Assembly: GCF_033439725.1 (NCBI RefSeq)
Contig: NW_026944383.1
Coordinates: 6,138,001 to 6,202,000, forward strand
Source of the DNA: Neurospora tetraspora
Taxonomy: Eukaryota > Ascomycota > Sordariomycetes > Sordariales > Sordariaceae
Length of the DNA stretch: 64,000 nt
Direction: 5' to 3'
Made by a program: the position numbers and the translations under genes. Each line of letters starts with the position of its first letter. Within the stretch, counting starts at the first letter, position 1. A model generated the notes under the pieces. The model made no database searches. It was not told where the DNA came from and worked only from the letters and a program-made list of their open reading frames with translations. Below are positions 37,682 to 50,216 of this stretch, in pieces.

Positions 37682-39019
37682 ATGCCCGCTAATTCCGTCG
37701 CGGCCCTGCCGTACAACATGAAAATGAAGGAAGAAAGTCAGTCTCCCATCACCCCTCTTCGCTCCACGCCACATTGCCCCTCAATCCCCTGCGCAAGCCT
37801 CCCGGCGCGGACATGACTGACATCGTGTGAAATGGCAATAGACACCAAGCGTAAGGCTACCGAGGAGCCTACCTCTCCCTCGTCGGCGAAGCGAATTAAG
37901 CATAGCGACTCGACCGAGGAGACGGAGGACACGAAGAAGCCAAAAATCCCCGCCATTCCCTTCCCCGAGAAGGCCGCCGTTATCGAGGAACGCAACGGCG
38001 AAATCGAGTTCCGTGTGGTCAACAACGATGGCGAACGCGAAAGCCTGATCATTCTCACCGGCCTCAAGTGCATCTTCCAGAAACAACTACCCAAGATGCC
38101 CAAGGACTACATCGCCCGTCTTGTCTACGACCGGACGCATTTGTCCATCGCCATCGTCAAGAAGCCACTCGAGGTAGTTGGTGGCATCACATACCGACCA
38201 TTCAAGGGCCGCCAATTCGCCGAAATCGTCTTTTGCGCCATTTCTTCCGACCAGCAGGTCAAGGGCTATGGTGCTCATCTCATGTCGCATTTGAAGGACT
38301 ATGTCAAGGCTACCTCGGACGTCATGCACTTCCTCACATACGCCGACAACTATGCCATTGGCTACTTCAAGAAACAAGGCTTCACAAAGGAAATCACACT
38401 CGACAAGTCAGTATGGATGGGCTACATCAAGGATTATGAAGGCGGCACTATAATGCAGTGCAGCATGCTTCCGCGAGTACGCTACCTCGAGATGGGCCGC
38501 ATGCTTCTCAAGCAGAAGGAGTGTGTTCAGGCCAAGATCCGTGCCTACAGCAAATCCCACATTGTCCACCAGCCCCCCAAGCAGTGGAAAAACGGCGTAA
38601 CACCCATCGACCCTCTCTCAGTCGAAGCCATCCGCGCTTCAGGATGGAGCCCAGATATGGACGAGCTCGCCCGTCAGCCACGCCACGGGCCCAACTACAA
38701 CCAGTTGCTGCACCTTCTCAATGATTTGCAGAATCATGCCAGTAGTTGGCCCTTCCTGGTACCCGTTAACAAAGACGAGGTGCACGACTACTACGATGTC
38801 ATCAAGGAGCCTATGGACTTAAGTACCATGGAGGACAAGCTTGAGAAAGATCAATACAACACGCCCGAGGATTTCATTAAGGACGCCAAGCTCATATTCG
38901 ACAACTGCCGAAAGTACAATAACGAGAACACCCCTTACGCAAAGTGCGCCAACAAGGTCGAGAAGTACATGTGGCAGCAAATCAAGGCGATTCCCGAGTG
39001 GTCACACCTCGAGCCTTAG
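37682..39019 (+). CDS. ngf-1: GCN5 histone acetyltransferase
   Basis: GNAT-family lysine acetyltransferase of SAGA/ADA coactivators, acetylating histone H3 tails. The preferred model has exons 37682-37736 and 37842-39019 (410 aa, start [19 protein letters not shown]). The 105-nt intron has a GTCAGT donor, a CTGAC branch site about 20 nt before its TAG acceptor, and it removes an upstream ATG. The simpler alternative is one exon from the ATG at 37832 (MAIDTKRK..., 395 aa). The rest is unambiguous: GNAT core with FAEIVFCAI (catalytic Glu), the acetyl-CoA loop [30 protein letters not shown] and [12 protein letters not shown]; then a C-terminal bromodomain with [20 protein letters not shown] and [13 protein letters not shown] (acetyl-lysine-binding Asn). 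The UAG at 39017-39019 is followed in frame by another long open frame. Confidence 0.93.
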
Positions 39020-39046
39020 AAGGGTGGAAGTCGTGAGGACCGTCAG

Positions 39047-40441
39047 ATGGAGGAGCAAGATGTTGCCCAGCATGACAATGACAACTCTGTCACACATGGC
39101 ATATACGAAAACGTTGTTGCCCATGTCGACAATGATAACGTTGATGCTGATCCGGATTGGAGCGAAAATCGTCCCGCTACCAGCGCTAACCGCGTCGGTC
39201 GACCCCCCAAACGTGGCCGTGGTAGGCCAAGGATCCACCAGAGAGGGAGAAACACGAACAGGGGCCGTAGCACATGGACACAGCCCCAAGCTCAGAAAGA
39301 ACCGAAAGCACATGATCAACCATCTGGAGAGAAGAAGACGGTCACTCCATTTTTTGAACCCAGGAAAACCCGAGCCACCGCTAAAAAGGAGGATCTGGTG
39401 TTACAAGAGGCGATCAGGACTAGTACTGAACCTGACAGTCGTCATGGCAGCCGGGCACTGTCCGCTGGTGCTGACAAAGAAACGGTGATTATGAATACTG
39501 GCTTTGATGCGCGCGCTTCGAAGGCTGGCCCTGAAAAGTCACGTCCCGATTATGCAGTACAGCCGTTACAGAATCTAGAAACAACAAAGAAGCTACCAGA
39601 CCAGGAACTGGATGGTGGAAAGAAGACAGGAGGAAATGGCACTGAGAGTAATGTCTCGAATGTGAGCCAAGGCCATACTCAGGGGTTCATACAGGCACCA
39701 GAGCCCCTCATCTACCCAGACGGTTTTGGGAAATGGGAACAGCAAGCTGCGCTAGACCGGTATGGAGAAGATGTCCTCTCGGAGTTTCGAGGAATATGGC
39801 GAGAAATACTCAAATCCATCGACACCGACGCCCCAAATCGGAGGAGTGCCGTGGACGTATGGAAGTCGCTGTTGGATCCCGATTTGGCTACTCGATTCCG
39901 TGCGTCACTGTCAGCGCGGTATCGTGAATACACCAACCGGTGTAAACAAAAGATGGAGCAGGGAACACCTAAACGAAATTCCTCCGGACAGCCAGGGAAA
40001 CGACAACATGAGGAGGCTGAATCACCAGAGCAGGACGACTCGCCAGTGCCGCCGCATCCGAAACGACGCAAGCGTGCGGCATCGCCTCCATCTGACAGGT
40101 CGATGCAGCAACAAGAGCAGCAGCAGAACCAGCCAGGGAAACGGCAACACGAAGAGGTTGAATCACAAGAGCAGGAAGACTCTCCGGTCCCGCATCCGAA
40201 ACGGCGCAAGCTTGCAACATCGTCACAGTCTGACAGTACCTTCTCGGACAGTTCTGGACCGAGACAAGGTTCTGCATGGCGGATGATAAGGGACCCATAT
40301 GGGGAGTCTGTCACGGACCTTCCGCGGAAGCACGATATAGAAGCGGAGAGCCCAAGCAAAAAGGTTTCTTTCAGAATTCGGAAGGAAGGAATTTCAAAAA
40401 CACAGACCCAGAGGAAGAACAACCCTATTGGGACGCGCTAG
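39047..40441 (+). CDS. AT-hook protein, uncharacterised
   Basis: 464-codon frame starting 27 bases after the GCN5 stop and in the same reading frame, with no stop between. The product is hydrophilic. It has an AT-hook cluster about 51-64 (GRPPKRGRGRPR), Arg-rich flanks, a possibly folded block about 225-305 (YPDGFGKWEQQAALDRYGED, LSEFRGIWREIL, DVWKSLLDPDLATRFRASLS) and a C-terminal half with a 27-28-residue duplication (GKRQHEEAESPEQ / GKRQHEEVESQEQ, each ending HPKRRK) encoded by 39989-40072 and 40130-40210. AT-hooks bind the minor groove of AT-rich DNA, so a chromatin role is inferred. The 27-base gap leaves no room for a separate promoter outside the GCN5 gene, so it may be a 3' cistron, a read-through or alternatively spliced extension, or have a promoter inside GCN5. 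Confidence 0.7.
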   Translation: MEEQDVAQHDNDNSVTHGIYENVVAHVDNDNVDADPDWSENRPATSANRVGRPPKRGRGRPRIHQRGRNTNRGRSTWTQPQAQKEPKAHDQPSGEKKTVTPFFEPRKTRATAKKEDLVLQEAIRTSTEPDSRHGSRALSAGADKETVIMNTGFDARASKAGPEKSRPDYAVQPLQNLETTKKLPDQELDGGKKTGGNGTESNVSNVSQGHTQGFIQAPEPLIYPDGFGKWEQQAALDRYGEDVLSEFRGIWREILKSIDTDAPNRRSAVDVWKSLLDPDLATRFRASLSARYREYTNRCKQKMEQGTPKRNSSGQPGKRQHEEAESPEQDDSPVPPHPKRRKRAASPPSDRSMQQQEQQQNQPGKRQHEEVESQEQEDSPVPHPKRRKLATSSQSDSTFSDSSGPRQGSAWRMIRDPYGESVTDLPRKHDIEAESPSKKVSFRIRKEGISKTQTQRKNNPIGTR

Positions 40442-41061
40442 AAACGACGGGAGGGCCCATACACAGCGGAAATGGAGGCTCTCGAGGACGAGCGAGCGTT
40501 TAGCGCAAGAGAGTGGGATAGTCTTGGTGCGGATATGGCGTAGACATGCAGTTGGCGGTTTTCGCTTTCTTTTCGTTTTATACCCTTTTTCGGTGGTTGA
40601 AATCTATTATGATTTGCAGAGGATGATTTGAGTTATAGCCATTAACTAGCGTGAAGGTAGTACTTTTCATCTAAATATCTTTCTTGAGCCATCATCCATG
40701 TGTTAAATATGTGATGTATGGCCCCAAGTTGATCTGCCTGTGGTTCGACCTGCTGGACTACGGCAAGCAAGTACGACGTTCCCACAACTCATCTCACTCG
40801 GCAACGGATGGATATTCAGGCAACAAGGTAAGAGACTCTCATCAGTACGTGTGTGGAATCATATTGACTCGACGTTATCAATACATGGTATCTCGTGCTA
40901 CAAGCGCCAGCAAACACAAAATCATAGGTAGTTGTTGTGTCCACTCCCCAAACAGAAAGGTGGCTCGCAAAGTAAGACTCCATTCTTCATTAAGTGAAAG
41001 AAGAACAACGTCAATTAAAGCAAATCATAATCATGCCCCTCTTCAACTCAAAGAACACCAA
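40442..41061. other. Convergent intergenic / 3' UTR space
   Basis: Between the AT-hook frame (+) and the trehalase stop (-). No supported gene. AT content is somewhat higher near 40590-40680, as expected for 3' UTR and poly(A) signals. Confidence 0.45.
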
Positions 41062-43247
41062 CTAGATAGCGGCGCGCCTCTTGAACTTGGCCTTCAGCTT
41101 CTCAAGCTTCCCCTTCCTGGCGAACTTCTTCGTAAACTTGGCATCAAAGGCATCCAGCTCAACCGCCCTCTTGCCCACATTCGCGGGGGTAATATCACCG
41201 CAATCTGGCCTCTTGAGCTTATCACCAAACTTGTCCGCGGCCCAGATCAGCACGCCATTGGTCCAGCCGAAGCCTTCCACGACCTCGTACTCGCCTCCGC
41301 CACCAGCAACGTTGGTCGAGCTGTCAGAGTACTTCTCAAACATGATGCCCTTGGCGTCGGAACCGAGACCCTGCAGCTTCGGCGTCTCCGATGTGGATCC
41401 GCCGGTGGCGTACCAGGTGCAGAAGGTCGAGTCGACGTAGCGCTGGGCAAGACGGAGGGCCAGATTCTGAGTCTCCTGGTACGCCGGGTCATCCTCGCCG
41501 AAGGTGGCCGGAGTGTTGAGGAGACCGTCCATGAGGACGTGCATGAGGGGTGGCCATACGTTAGGCTCGTCCCACTGTTGGCCAGTGACAAAGTTGGTAG
41601 CGGGAATGCCGCCGGCCTTGTTGTCGAGTAAGTTCTTGACCCGGTCAAAGGCAAGCTTGACAGCCAATGGATTGGCCTTGAGCTGGTCTGGGGCAGCACC
41701 AGTCCAGAAGGGGAACATTTGGTTGATAGAGAAGAGAACCTGGTAGCCTTCGGGGGTGCCGCTGGGCTTTTCGAAGGGGAAGACTTGAGGGTCGGCGGGC
41801 ACATAAATATTTTGGGAGGACGATGTTAGGTTATAATCAAAGTAACTCCACAGGGTCGAGTTCCACATGAGCTTGTACATGGCTTCGCTGCGCTGTTCGG
41901 CTTTCTTGGCCCACTCCTCAGCTTCGTCCTTGTTGCCCTGCTGAGCGAGGAACTTGCCGATGGTGACCTCATTCTGGTAAAGAATCGAGTTGAGGTCAAC
42001 AGGAACAATTTCGAGGACGTTGAGCGAGCGGAGAGGGAAGTACACGTCCCGGGCTGCGTCGTTAGGGTTCTTCAGCCACCTAGTACTGTAGTCCCATCCT
42101 GACTCGGCGCCACTGGCGAGGTTTGCGTACAGCTGTGCTTTCTGGGTATCATTAAGAGGAGTTTTCTCTGGGTAAATGATACCAGAGGTAGCATAATAAG
42201 AGTTGTTGTTGGCGGTAATGTAGTCCTCACTGTAAGACTCGGGACGGGGTTGGTTGTTGTCGACGTGGTATCTGCGAGAAAAGATGTTAGCCAGACATGC
42301 TCAGGTCATGCCAGATCGTTCTTCCGCTCATTCAACTCACCTCTGGAGAGAATATGTCTTTCCATCCGCAGTGACTTCGACAGTGCGGTTGGTGATCCAC
42401 CACTCCCACTCCTTCTTCAGAATTGGCACCGCTCTCTCAAGGATGCTTGTATCATTGGTGTGTTCAACATAGATCCTGACCATCTGCGTAAGGAGTGGAG
42501 GCTGCGAGCGGTCAAGGTAGTAAAGCCTTGCTCCGTTGGGAACAAATCCGATCTGCTCCACCAGGTCAAGGAAATTCTCAATGGTGTTCTTCGAGATCTC
42601 GGTGAAGGCACCTCCCGTGCGGAGAAGACCTTCAAGAATCCAGAACGAGTCCCAGTAGTAGGGCTCACGGAAGCGGCCACCAGCCACGACGAAGGTACGG
42701 TTGACGGGGATGAAGCTGTTAGCGCATCCCTTGCATATTTCGCCCGCGCCAACGTATTTTCTGGTGAGATCTGGCCAGATGTTGATGACCGAATCGACAA
42801 ATTGCTTGATCACATCGTCACTGACATTGTCAAGAAATGTCGGCGCTACATGGAGCTGGTCGGTTGGTACCGCTTCAAGCTCGCCACCAGCGGGTCCGAA
42901 GTAGGTGTTGAGGAATTCGTGGAGCTCCGAGTTGTTGCTCAATGGGAGGGTAAGCTTGCTGAAAGCTTCAAGGACCTCATCGACGGGTTTGATGGTGGGC
43001 CTACAAGGAAGTTGGGTCAATAACGTGCTCATATCACCAGGAGATGTTGGCCAATGACTTACATATCAACGAAGGTCTTTGAATCGGAGAATGGACGAGC
43101 AAGCTCAACCTGGTGAAGAAGCTCGCCATAGCAATAAATTGGCGAGTCACATGGAGCCGTCACTGAGCCATTGACATACAGCGCGCGAGCTCCAGGCAGA
43201 ATGGCAGCAGCCAGGGGCACAGCTGCCCCAAGGACTCGTGATACCAT
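41062..43247 (-). CDS. tre-1: Trehalase, GH37, secreted
   Basis: Hydrolyses alpha,alpha-trehalose to two glucose units. Minus-strand exons 43247-43063, 43000-42341 and 42271-41062 give 684 aa; donors are GTAAGT and GTGAGT and junction phases agree. A signal peptide is clear (MVSRVLGAAVPLAAAILPGARA). Both trehalase signatures are present: GGRFREPYYWDSFW and QWDEPNVWPPLMHVL. The catalytic Asp region is ASGAESGWDYSTRW, and a C-terminal Glu-bearing block is GGGEYEVVEGFGWTNGV. Numerous NxS/T sequons suit an extracellular or wall-bound enzyme. The last 25 residues are strikingly basic (KFTKKFARKGKLEKLKAKFK...), unusual for the family and possibly a wall or polyanion anchor. From memory, the N. crassa tre locus lies on linkage group I, consistent with the rest of this window. 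Confidence 0.94.
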
Positions 43248-45249
43248 GCTTGTTGTTGGTGTGAAGTCGGGAAGATGTTGATGGCTTCACTGCCTCATAG
43301 AAACTGGCGGTAAGTATTTCGAAAAAAGTGTTTATGGGGGGAAGAGAGAGGAATAGCAGGTTTATTATACCTGCACGCGGCAATAAGACAAAAAGCTGGT
43401 CCAGATTCCCAACAGTCAGGTCCAATGCTACCAAGTTCTGCAACTCCACAAGTTCGGTGAGAAAATCAGGACGGGAAGGAGGTGCCGGTGACAAGCGTGG
43501 TGATGATGTGGGGAGTGCTTGCCAACCCGGTAAGCTTTCCACTTAGCCCCAGTACTTTTATATGTAACATCAAATCCGGTAGAGGTATTTTCACCCGGTG
43601 ATGGGCACTCAACTTTGAGAAGGCTTGCTTCAGACCATGCCGTCGTCAGCGGCAAGCAGACTACGTTCCCTTTGCGGAAATCTGCCCAACTTATAAATGC
43701 AACAGAAACCTGCATGCAGCCTGCTTCCAGGAAACAGAATCGACGTGCGTCGAGGTAGGCGAGCATGGCGAGGTCATGCTTGCTCCCCTGCTTCCCTGCA
43801 CCCCAGCTCGTCGAGAGAAAAAGTGACGCTGATCCTCTCCGCATTTCTCCAGGTTCCATTGTTTTTCTTTGTTGGGACGGGTCAGCACGAGGCATTTCTG
43901 GGGAACGTGAGGAATGTGAACTCCGTGTCTCATCTGCTGAATCCAGCAACCCGAGTGAGCCATGATGTACAGGATAAGGGTATTGTTCTCGTGTTTCCCC
44001 AATTCCTTACACGACATGCGGTTGTGGAAGCAAGCACTTTAAGCATCCCATGTGATGCAACATGGAAAGCTTCCCGCTGTGCATAACAGAGCCAATCAAT
44101 CATGTCGGGTCAACATCAAGTTAAGTAAACAATGTTTCCATCTCGTCTTTCTTGCAGAGCCTGTCACACCTGTAGAGACAAAGTTCAGGACCCAACAACA
44201 TTCGGCCATCTGGACCTGGGTATGTACCTCCGCGGAGAAAGTGATAACTCAGCAGAGTTCTTGTCGCGTCTTCGAAATTGACTCGGCGTACAACTTGCGA
44301 GGGGAGAAATGCAAAGAGCAATGAATTGAACACCAATTCTCGCCGCGCTAGGACAACTGCCGATTGGAACGTAGAACAACAACGAAGTTGAAGAGCTTTA
44401 GTTCAAATCAGAAAATCCACATTCTCCCCCGCATCCGGGGCGTGCGGGAGAGTGTCGACTCCAACAACTTTGGCTGACCCTGCCTCCGAATTTCGTTGAC
44501 CGCAAACTCTCGGCGCTGTCATTCGCTCTTTCTCGGTGACGTCAGGCTAGTATAGTGGATCCTTGGAGGGTAGGAGTGGGGTCTTCTCCATCGCGGGAAG
44601 CACAAAATGCGGGGTCGAGGCCCCCTGTCCTGGGACCTAAAGTCCCAGTGCGGAGAAAGAGAACAGCGTTCGGTGCCGTGTCGGGTTGGCTTTGAAGTTC
44701 GCCAGTCGCAACATCACACCAGGACAGGAACACCCGCCCCCTTTTCGATCAACATCAGATTCCACAGTAGCCAACCGGTGTGCTCGGCTTCACAGTCTGC
44801 CAGCCATCTCATTGAGCCATCCGGTATTATTCTATCCTCGGCGCATTCAAAAAGCCATGGGCTCTGTGTACAAAGAAAGATGAGATATCAACCGATTCAA
44901 GTCGCAACAACAGAGACATGTGGAAATCTGAAGAAACAAGAGATGTCAGCCACACAAGAAGCTGAGCAACCTTCGCGACTATGTGCTTGGTATCAACAGG
45001 TTCTTGTTGGAGAACTGTGCGCCAAGCAACCGATTCATCAACAACAGCGTAAGATCACAATATTGGAAGGTGCCTTGCGCCCGAGTCACCTCATTCGCTC
45101 ATCGGGGGTTCCGCCTTCGAGCCCAACCTCAAAGATGCATATTCTCTCGGCCCTTTTATCCATGTAGAGGGCGGGCCGATGGATCAAGAAGAGGCTTATA
45201 GACTCTTCGATTACGTAAATTTTAGAGGACATCGCAAGAGCCTATTGAT
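43248..45249. other. Intergenic: trehalase upstream region
   Basis: 2.0 kb between the trehalase start and the threonine aldolase stop, both on the minus strand. No supported gene. It should contain the trehalase promoter; no regulatory site is defensible by eye. Confidence 0.45.
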
Positions 45250-46668
45250 CTATTTGCTCCGGTATTGCGAAGTCTCTCCTTCAGCCTTCTGGAACTCTTC
45301 CCCAGCCTTTGTCGCCTTCTCCTGCATGATCGTCTTGAAGATGCTCTCCAGCCTGGGGAGAACAAAGTCACGGTTTTCATACGCCTGGTAGCTGATGACC
45401 AACCGAGGTGCCCATAGCCTCAGCCCGGCCTCTTTACCGAGCTCATTCATCCTCTCCACCGAGCACTTCGCATCGTTCAAATCAAGCCACACCATGTTGG
45501 TGTCGACAGGATGAAGGAACTTGCCGCCCAAGCCCGTCCATATCCTTTCGATCTCTTTAGCCAGAATGTGCGCTCCTTTCAACTTGCCGCCTTCGCCGTT
45601 GGGGCCCTTGCCAAACGTTTCGTCAACGGCAACCCTCGCCGCAGCGGCCACCACGCCCGACTGCCTTAGTCCACCGCCAATCGACTTTCTTACCCACCGG
45701 GCATGCTTGATCACGTCCTTGGGGCCTATCAGCACGCTACCGATGGGCGCACCAAGACCCTTGGAGAAGCATAGGCTGATGGTGTCAAAGCACTCGGCAA
45801 ACTCGGTAAGGCTTCCAGCACCAGAGGCCACCGCCTCCCACAAGCGCGCGCCGTCGCAGTGCATCTTGATCCCATGCTCGCGCGCAAAGGCGGAGATGCG
45901 GCGCACCTCCGAGAGCGGCATGATCATGCCGTTGAGCGTGTTCTCGAGCTCGATCACACGAGTCGGGCAAGTGTGCACGTCCTCGTCGAGGTGGGCGTTG
46001 GCCTTGACGTCTTCGAGGGTAAGGTAGACGCCGTTGCTAGGCAAGACAGGCTTGAGCATGGCGCCCGTTAGGGATGAGACACTATGAAATTCTGTTAGGG
46101 CTGGTCTTAGTAAGCACGAAGAAAGAAACACAGAAATGGCCTCACCCTCCAGCCTCATATTTTACAATGTGACAGCGGGCATCACAGAGTACACCGTGAG
46201 GCGGTTGGGTGAGCAAAGACCTCATAGCTAGCTGGTTACCCATGGTGCCTGACAAAACGAGGAGGCCGGCCTCCTTGCCGCACAAAGCAGCGCAGTGGGC
46301 CTCAAGGTCACTGGTGGTGGGATCTTCTTGCGTGACATCGTCGAGCAGAGAGCAGGACTGGATAGCGGCAAGCATGGACGCCGTGGGAGTTGTCATGGTA
46401 TCACCTGAAAAAACGTTAGTCGATAACTATGTGGTTCCGAAGTCCTATCAGATTCCTTACTTCGGAGATCGAAGCCTCCCGGGCCGACGCTGCCAACCCA
46501 GGCATTCGGCACCTCTGACAGGCTCATTTTGAAGGGTGTTGTTGACGAAATAGCACGGGACTGTTGGGCACACAAAAAAACCACCGGGTTTCTGAAATAT
46601 GAACGGAAAGGTTGTCGGCCGGCGATGTTAACTTGTCGGGCAACTGCTCTCAAGGACTGGGCCGGCAT
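45250..46668 (-). CDS. gly1: L-threonine aldolase (PLP enzyme)
   Basis: Cleaves L-threonine or allo-threonine to glycine and acetaldehyde. Minus-strand exons 46668-46461, 46404-46146 and 46081-45250 give 432 aa; introns begin GTAAGG and GTGAGG and end CAG and TAG. Family marks are DLRSDTMTTPTASMLAAI across the first junction, HIVKYEAGG, a HCDGARLWEA block, the PLP-binding Lys in SLCFSKGLGAPIGSVL, and KSIGGGLRQSGVVAAA. The first 47 residues (MPAQSLRAVARQVNIAGRQP..., ending RAISSTTPFK) are basic and Ser/Arg-rich like a mitochondrial presequence; an internal Met at 46527 (MSLSEVPNAW) begins a normal 385-aa cytosolic-type enzyme. Two compartments from two starts is plausible. An upstream in-frame ATG at 46830 adds an unlikely Arg-rich stretch. 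Confidence 0.93.
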
Positions 46669-47681
46669 GGTCAATTGAAGTGGCGAAGAAGTCCCGTCAG
46701 ATTCGCCGTTGGACACCGGACAGAGGTGGCCGTCAGCCCGGCGAGCTCTAGACCTCTTCCGGTGTGACTCTGCGGGCATATGTCGCCGTCTCCGGCATAA
46801 TCGGAGCCCTAAAGGGCAAGTGTTTTCCACTGTAACGGTGCTCCACCTTTGGCATTTAGGGGCCGCAATGGAAATTCACGGCAGAGCTGCCCCTGTGGGC
46901 ACGGTCCTCTTTCGGGGAATGGAACATTCGTTCCGGGCATTCTTGCTGCGTTTGCCTGAATCAACTTCGGGGGAGTAACTTTGACGTAATCCTTTGAGGC
47001 CATTCAGAAATTCATTTCAGGTTGGTTGATCGTATCAAAAGTCGGTGTTTCACGATCCCTTCGGCCCACTTCTTTACTCGGGAAACGAATGGAACGCTGT
47101 CCGAAAGTCTTCGGACCCGACCGAGTTCGGGCCCCGTCAGCCCACATGGACCTGCCCCGAATGGTGAGTTTACGGGGTACACCCGACTTGCCAAAATCTC
47201 GGACAGATTCGTTCCTTCTGCAGAAAATAAGTACAAATTGGCTCGAACACGACTGTTTTGGCTAGAAGAAGAAGGAACGATGCGGGCTCGTGGGTTTTCC
47301 AGTCTGATACAAACCGGAACCCAAGGCAAGTCCAACGTTGCCCTCCGCTTGATCTTCTGGACATTGCGTTTCTTCAAGTCGGAGCCATCCTTTGCCAAAA
47401 TCATTACTTTGTATTTGCAACATCCCTCCATGTTTGGTATCCTATATATCAACAGGCTCAATCACCTTACTAAAGACTCTAATTTAACCTTTCACCCTCC
47501 TTGCTTGTACTGATGCGACCTCTACCCAAAGCAAAACCCCGTTCGATACTCCTTTGTCGGTTTGTGAACAACCACCCATTCCCTATGTCTTCATATCCAT
47601 TGGCGGGACTATAACCTAACATCTCAGGCACAGGAGGACCAGAGCTCATGCATCGCCATGATATACACCTGCCACCGAAGC
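46669..47681. other. Intergenic: threonine aldolase upstream / TF 3' flank
   Basis: One kilobase with overlapping short frames on both strands but no recognisable gene. It presumably carries the aldolase promoter and the 3' UTR of an adjacent gene. Confidence 0.45.
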
Positions 47682-50216
47682 TCAAGGCGAAGCCAACGGA
47701 GAGGGACTATCCCACAGCCTGGGATTTCCAACGTCGAGGACCTCCCAGTCCCAGTGCTCTAGCAGGGCTGGAACCCCTCCGTCGAGTGGGAGCAGTTGCA
47801 CGCCGTTGAACAGGTCCAAATTGTTGTTCAAGTGATCCTGTTGGATCTGCCAGTCGAGCTGCCCGTATTGGCCTGGATCGTTAATTTGACCCATCTCAAA
47901 CATAGGTGGCTGGAAGTTGCCAAACTGATCCACGGTAGTCTGCCATGACGCTGTTGCTGCTTCCTCTGGCGGCGTTGGGCCGCAGACCTGGAGGAGCTCA
48001 GCATGATTTGGCCCAGCATCAGCTTCCACTGTTGCTTCAGGTGCAGCTGAGTTGTTGTTGGTGGTGACGGCTGAAGCTTCGCCGGAAACAATGTTGCCGG
48101 TGTTATTGCTTTGACAGGGTTCTTCAACCAAGTGGATGGTCGAATCGATACTTCTGCCCTGCCGAGCAGTGCCCGCGACTTCGAGCCCACCAGCAGCCAA
48201 AGAAACACTCGGAGACATGCTCTTGGACTTCACTCGCTTGGTGGACCCCATCAGACCTTTCTCCCGATAGCTAAGTGGCAAATTCGCAACCATCTTTTCC
48301 AGAATTCGGCACAAGCTCAATGCTGTCTTTGAGTCGCCGGTACACTCGTGCAGCATACTCAACCCGCGCTTGATGGATTCAAGGACAGTTTCTCGGTGCG
48401 GCAAATTCCGAGCTTCGTCGTGGACCAGCCCAGAACACAGGACAGTGGTGGTGTCAAAGATGCAAAAGACGGCATAGTGGAATTTTGCGCCGGCAGACAC
48501 GAGAATCTCGAAGAACGTCCGAGATACTCCCATGAGGCCCAATGCGGCTAACACACCCGATTCACGAAGTTCCAGCTCCAAGTCAGACATTGGCTCTGCA
48601 GAATTTCGAGTCACGAATTGCTTGAGAGGATCGAACAAGCATATGTGGCCGACGAGGTGAAGATAGCGACGTTGGAATATGATCCAGTCATTCTCCGCGT
48701 CCCATTGAGTGTCCGGGTTTTGGAGAGCATATGCAGCGGGCAATTCGTCCATCCACTTCTGTACAACGTCTCTCAGAGCCTTACTCACCAAGGCCTTACT
48801 CACTTCGGTCGGGATGGAGTTGTCGGACGGCACGGGCTTGAGTTCTGCTGCCATCTTCAAGCACAGGGAGCTGTGGAGATTTATGTGCAGAAACGGAGAC
48901 GGTTTATCTGGGTTTTCGGGGTCTTTGTCGAGAGCTAACGTTGGCTCTACGAATGTGCAGTCGGCGTGGTTTATGAGCAACGGCCGAGAAAGCATCGAAT
49001 TCAAGGCGCTGCCAATATGTTAGCGCATTCATCGTGGGCTGGAGCAGGATATTTCACTTACAAGTCCCACACATACAGGATGCCCCAAAGACGTCTTCTC
49101 ATCTCGCGGTCAAACTCCGACATGCCATCAGATAAAGAATCCTGATGAAGTCCTATCTCATATGCTGCATGAATGGTAGTTCCTAGGGCATGCCACGCTT
49201 CGGTCCAATCCTCGGCCGACTTGTACCAGAAAGCTGTCAGAAAGAGCTGCTGCACATGGGCTAGTCCCCCTTTCCCAGAAGGTATCGTTTTACTGAGCTT
49301 CTCCGCTGTTGTGTGCAAGGTGGTGGCGAGTGTCAATGCATCCGTCCCAAGCTCACGCTCTAGTCTGTCCTTGACGCCGGCGTTCAGGATGTACAAGGCC
49401 GAGCAGGCACAAACCCGCAGGATCAGATTGGTCAACTCTGGTGTACGCTTGTTCGCGGGTGTCGCCCACCATCCATCATACTGGGTCCTAAACTGAGGTC
49501 GATACAAAGCGTAATAGTGATGGTTTGCACCATTGAGCCAGTTGTCCACCAGACAATCTGCTGAAGGTCAGGCACAATCTCGCGCGCAACGGAAATATCG
49601 AAGGGTAAGTGGCATACCTATATATGGCTTGGCAGGCATTGACATGATGGCAGTTTGCAGTTCCTTCGACTGGACAGGCTCATCGTCCGCATCAGCCGTA
49701 CCCTTGTTTGTCTTACCAAGCAACACGTAGTGTGTGTGTGGCATATAGCCGAGGGCATTGAGAGCATCGGCCTCGTCGGCCTCGTCGTTTTCACCATCTT
49801 GGTAGCCGTTCTCGTCGAAATAGGACTCTTCTTCGGGAGATTCTAGAGCCCGTTTCTTTGACACGCTGAAGAGAACGCCACTGTCAGAAGGAAAGTTCTC
49901 ATTGCCTCTAAGTTGGGTGGCTATGGTATGACTTACCTTGATGAGCCCTCGTCGGAGGCTGTGTCGCTTTTGTTGGCTTTCTTCGGAACGAAGCGGCAAA
50001 GATGGGCGACTCCTCTCTTCGAGCAATGGTTGCATGGGAACTGACGATTACACTAACTCTAAGGTTAGACAGGCTTGATCGTTGAGTCTTGAAGACCAGG
50101 TAGAGGCTGGATATGTTCAACACCAAAAGCGTCTCAGAACTTACCTTCTGCTTCCGACGACGGCACTCCAAGCACGATATCGGCTGTGCGTTACCCTCGG
50201 TTGTCCAGCTCATCAT
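47682..50216 (-). CDS. Zn2Cys6 fungal transcription factor
   Basis: Minus-strand exons 50216-50145, 50052-49937, 49865-49618, 49557-49062 and 49008-47682 give 752 aa. The binuclear cluster spans the first junction: Cys 15, 18, 25, 31, 34 and 43 with spacing C-X2-C-X6-C-X5-C-X2-C-X8-C (CLECRRRKQK then CNRQFPCNHC). A short linker and acidic stretch (DGENDEADEADALNALGY) follow. Then comes the fungal-specific TF middle homology domain, about 150-420 (VDNWLNGANHHYYALYRPQF, EAWHALGTTIHAAYEIGLHQ, RRRLWGILYVWDFALNSMLS, RPLLINHADCTF). The C-terminus is Gln/Asn-rich with hydrophobic and acidic residues, an activation-domain composition. An upstream in-frame ATG at 50276 would add 20 residues; I prefer 50216 because zinc clusters normally lie near the N-terminus. 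Target genes are unknown. Confidence 0.9.
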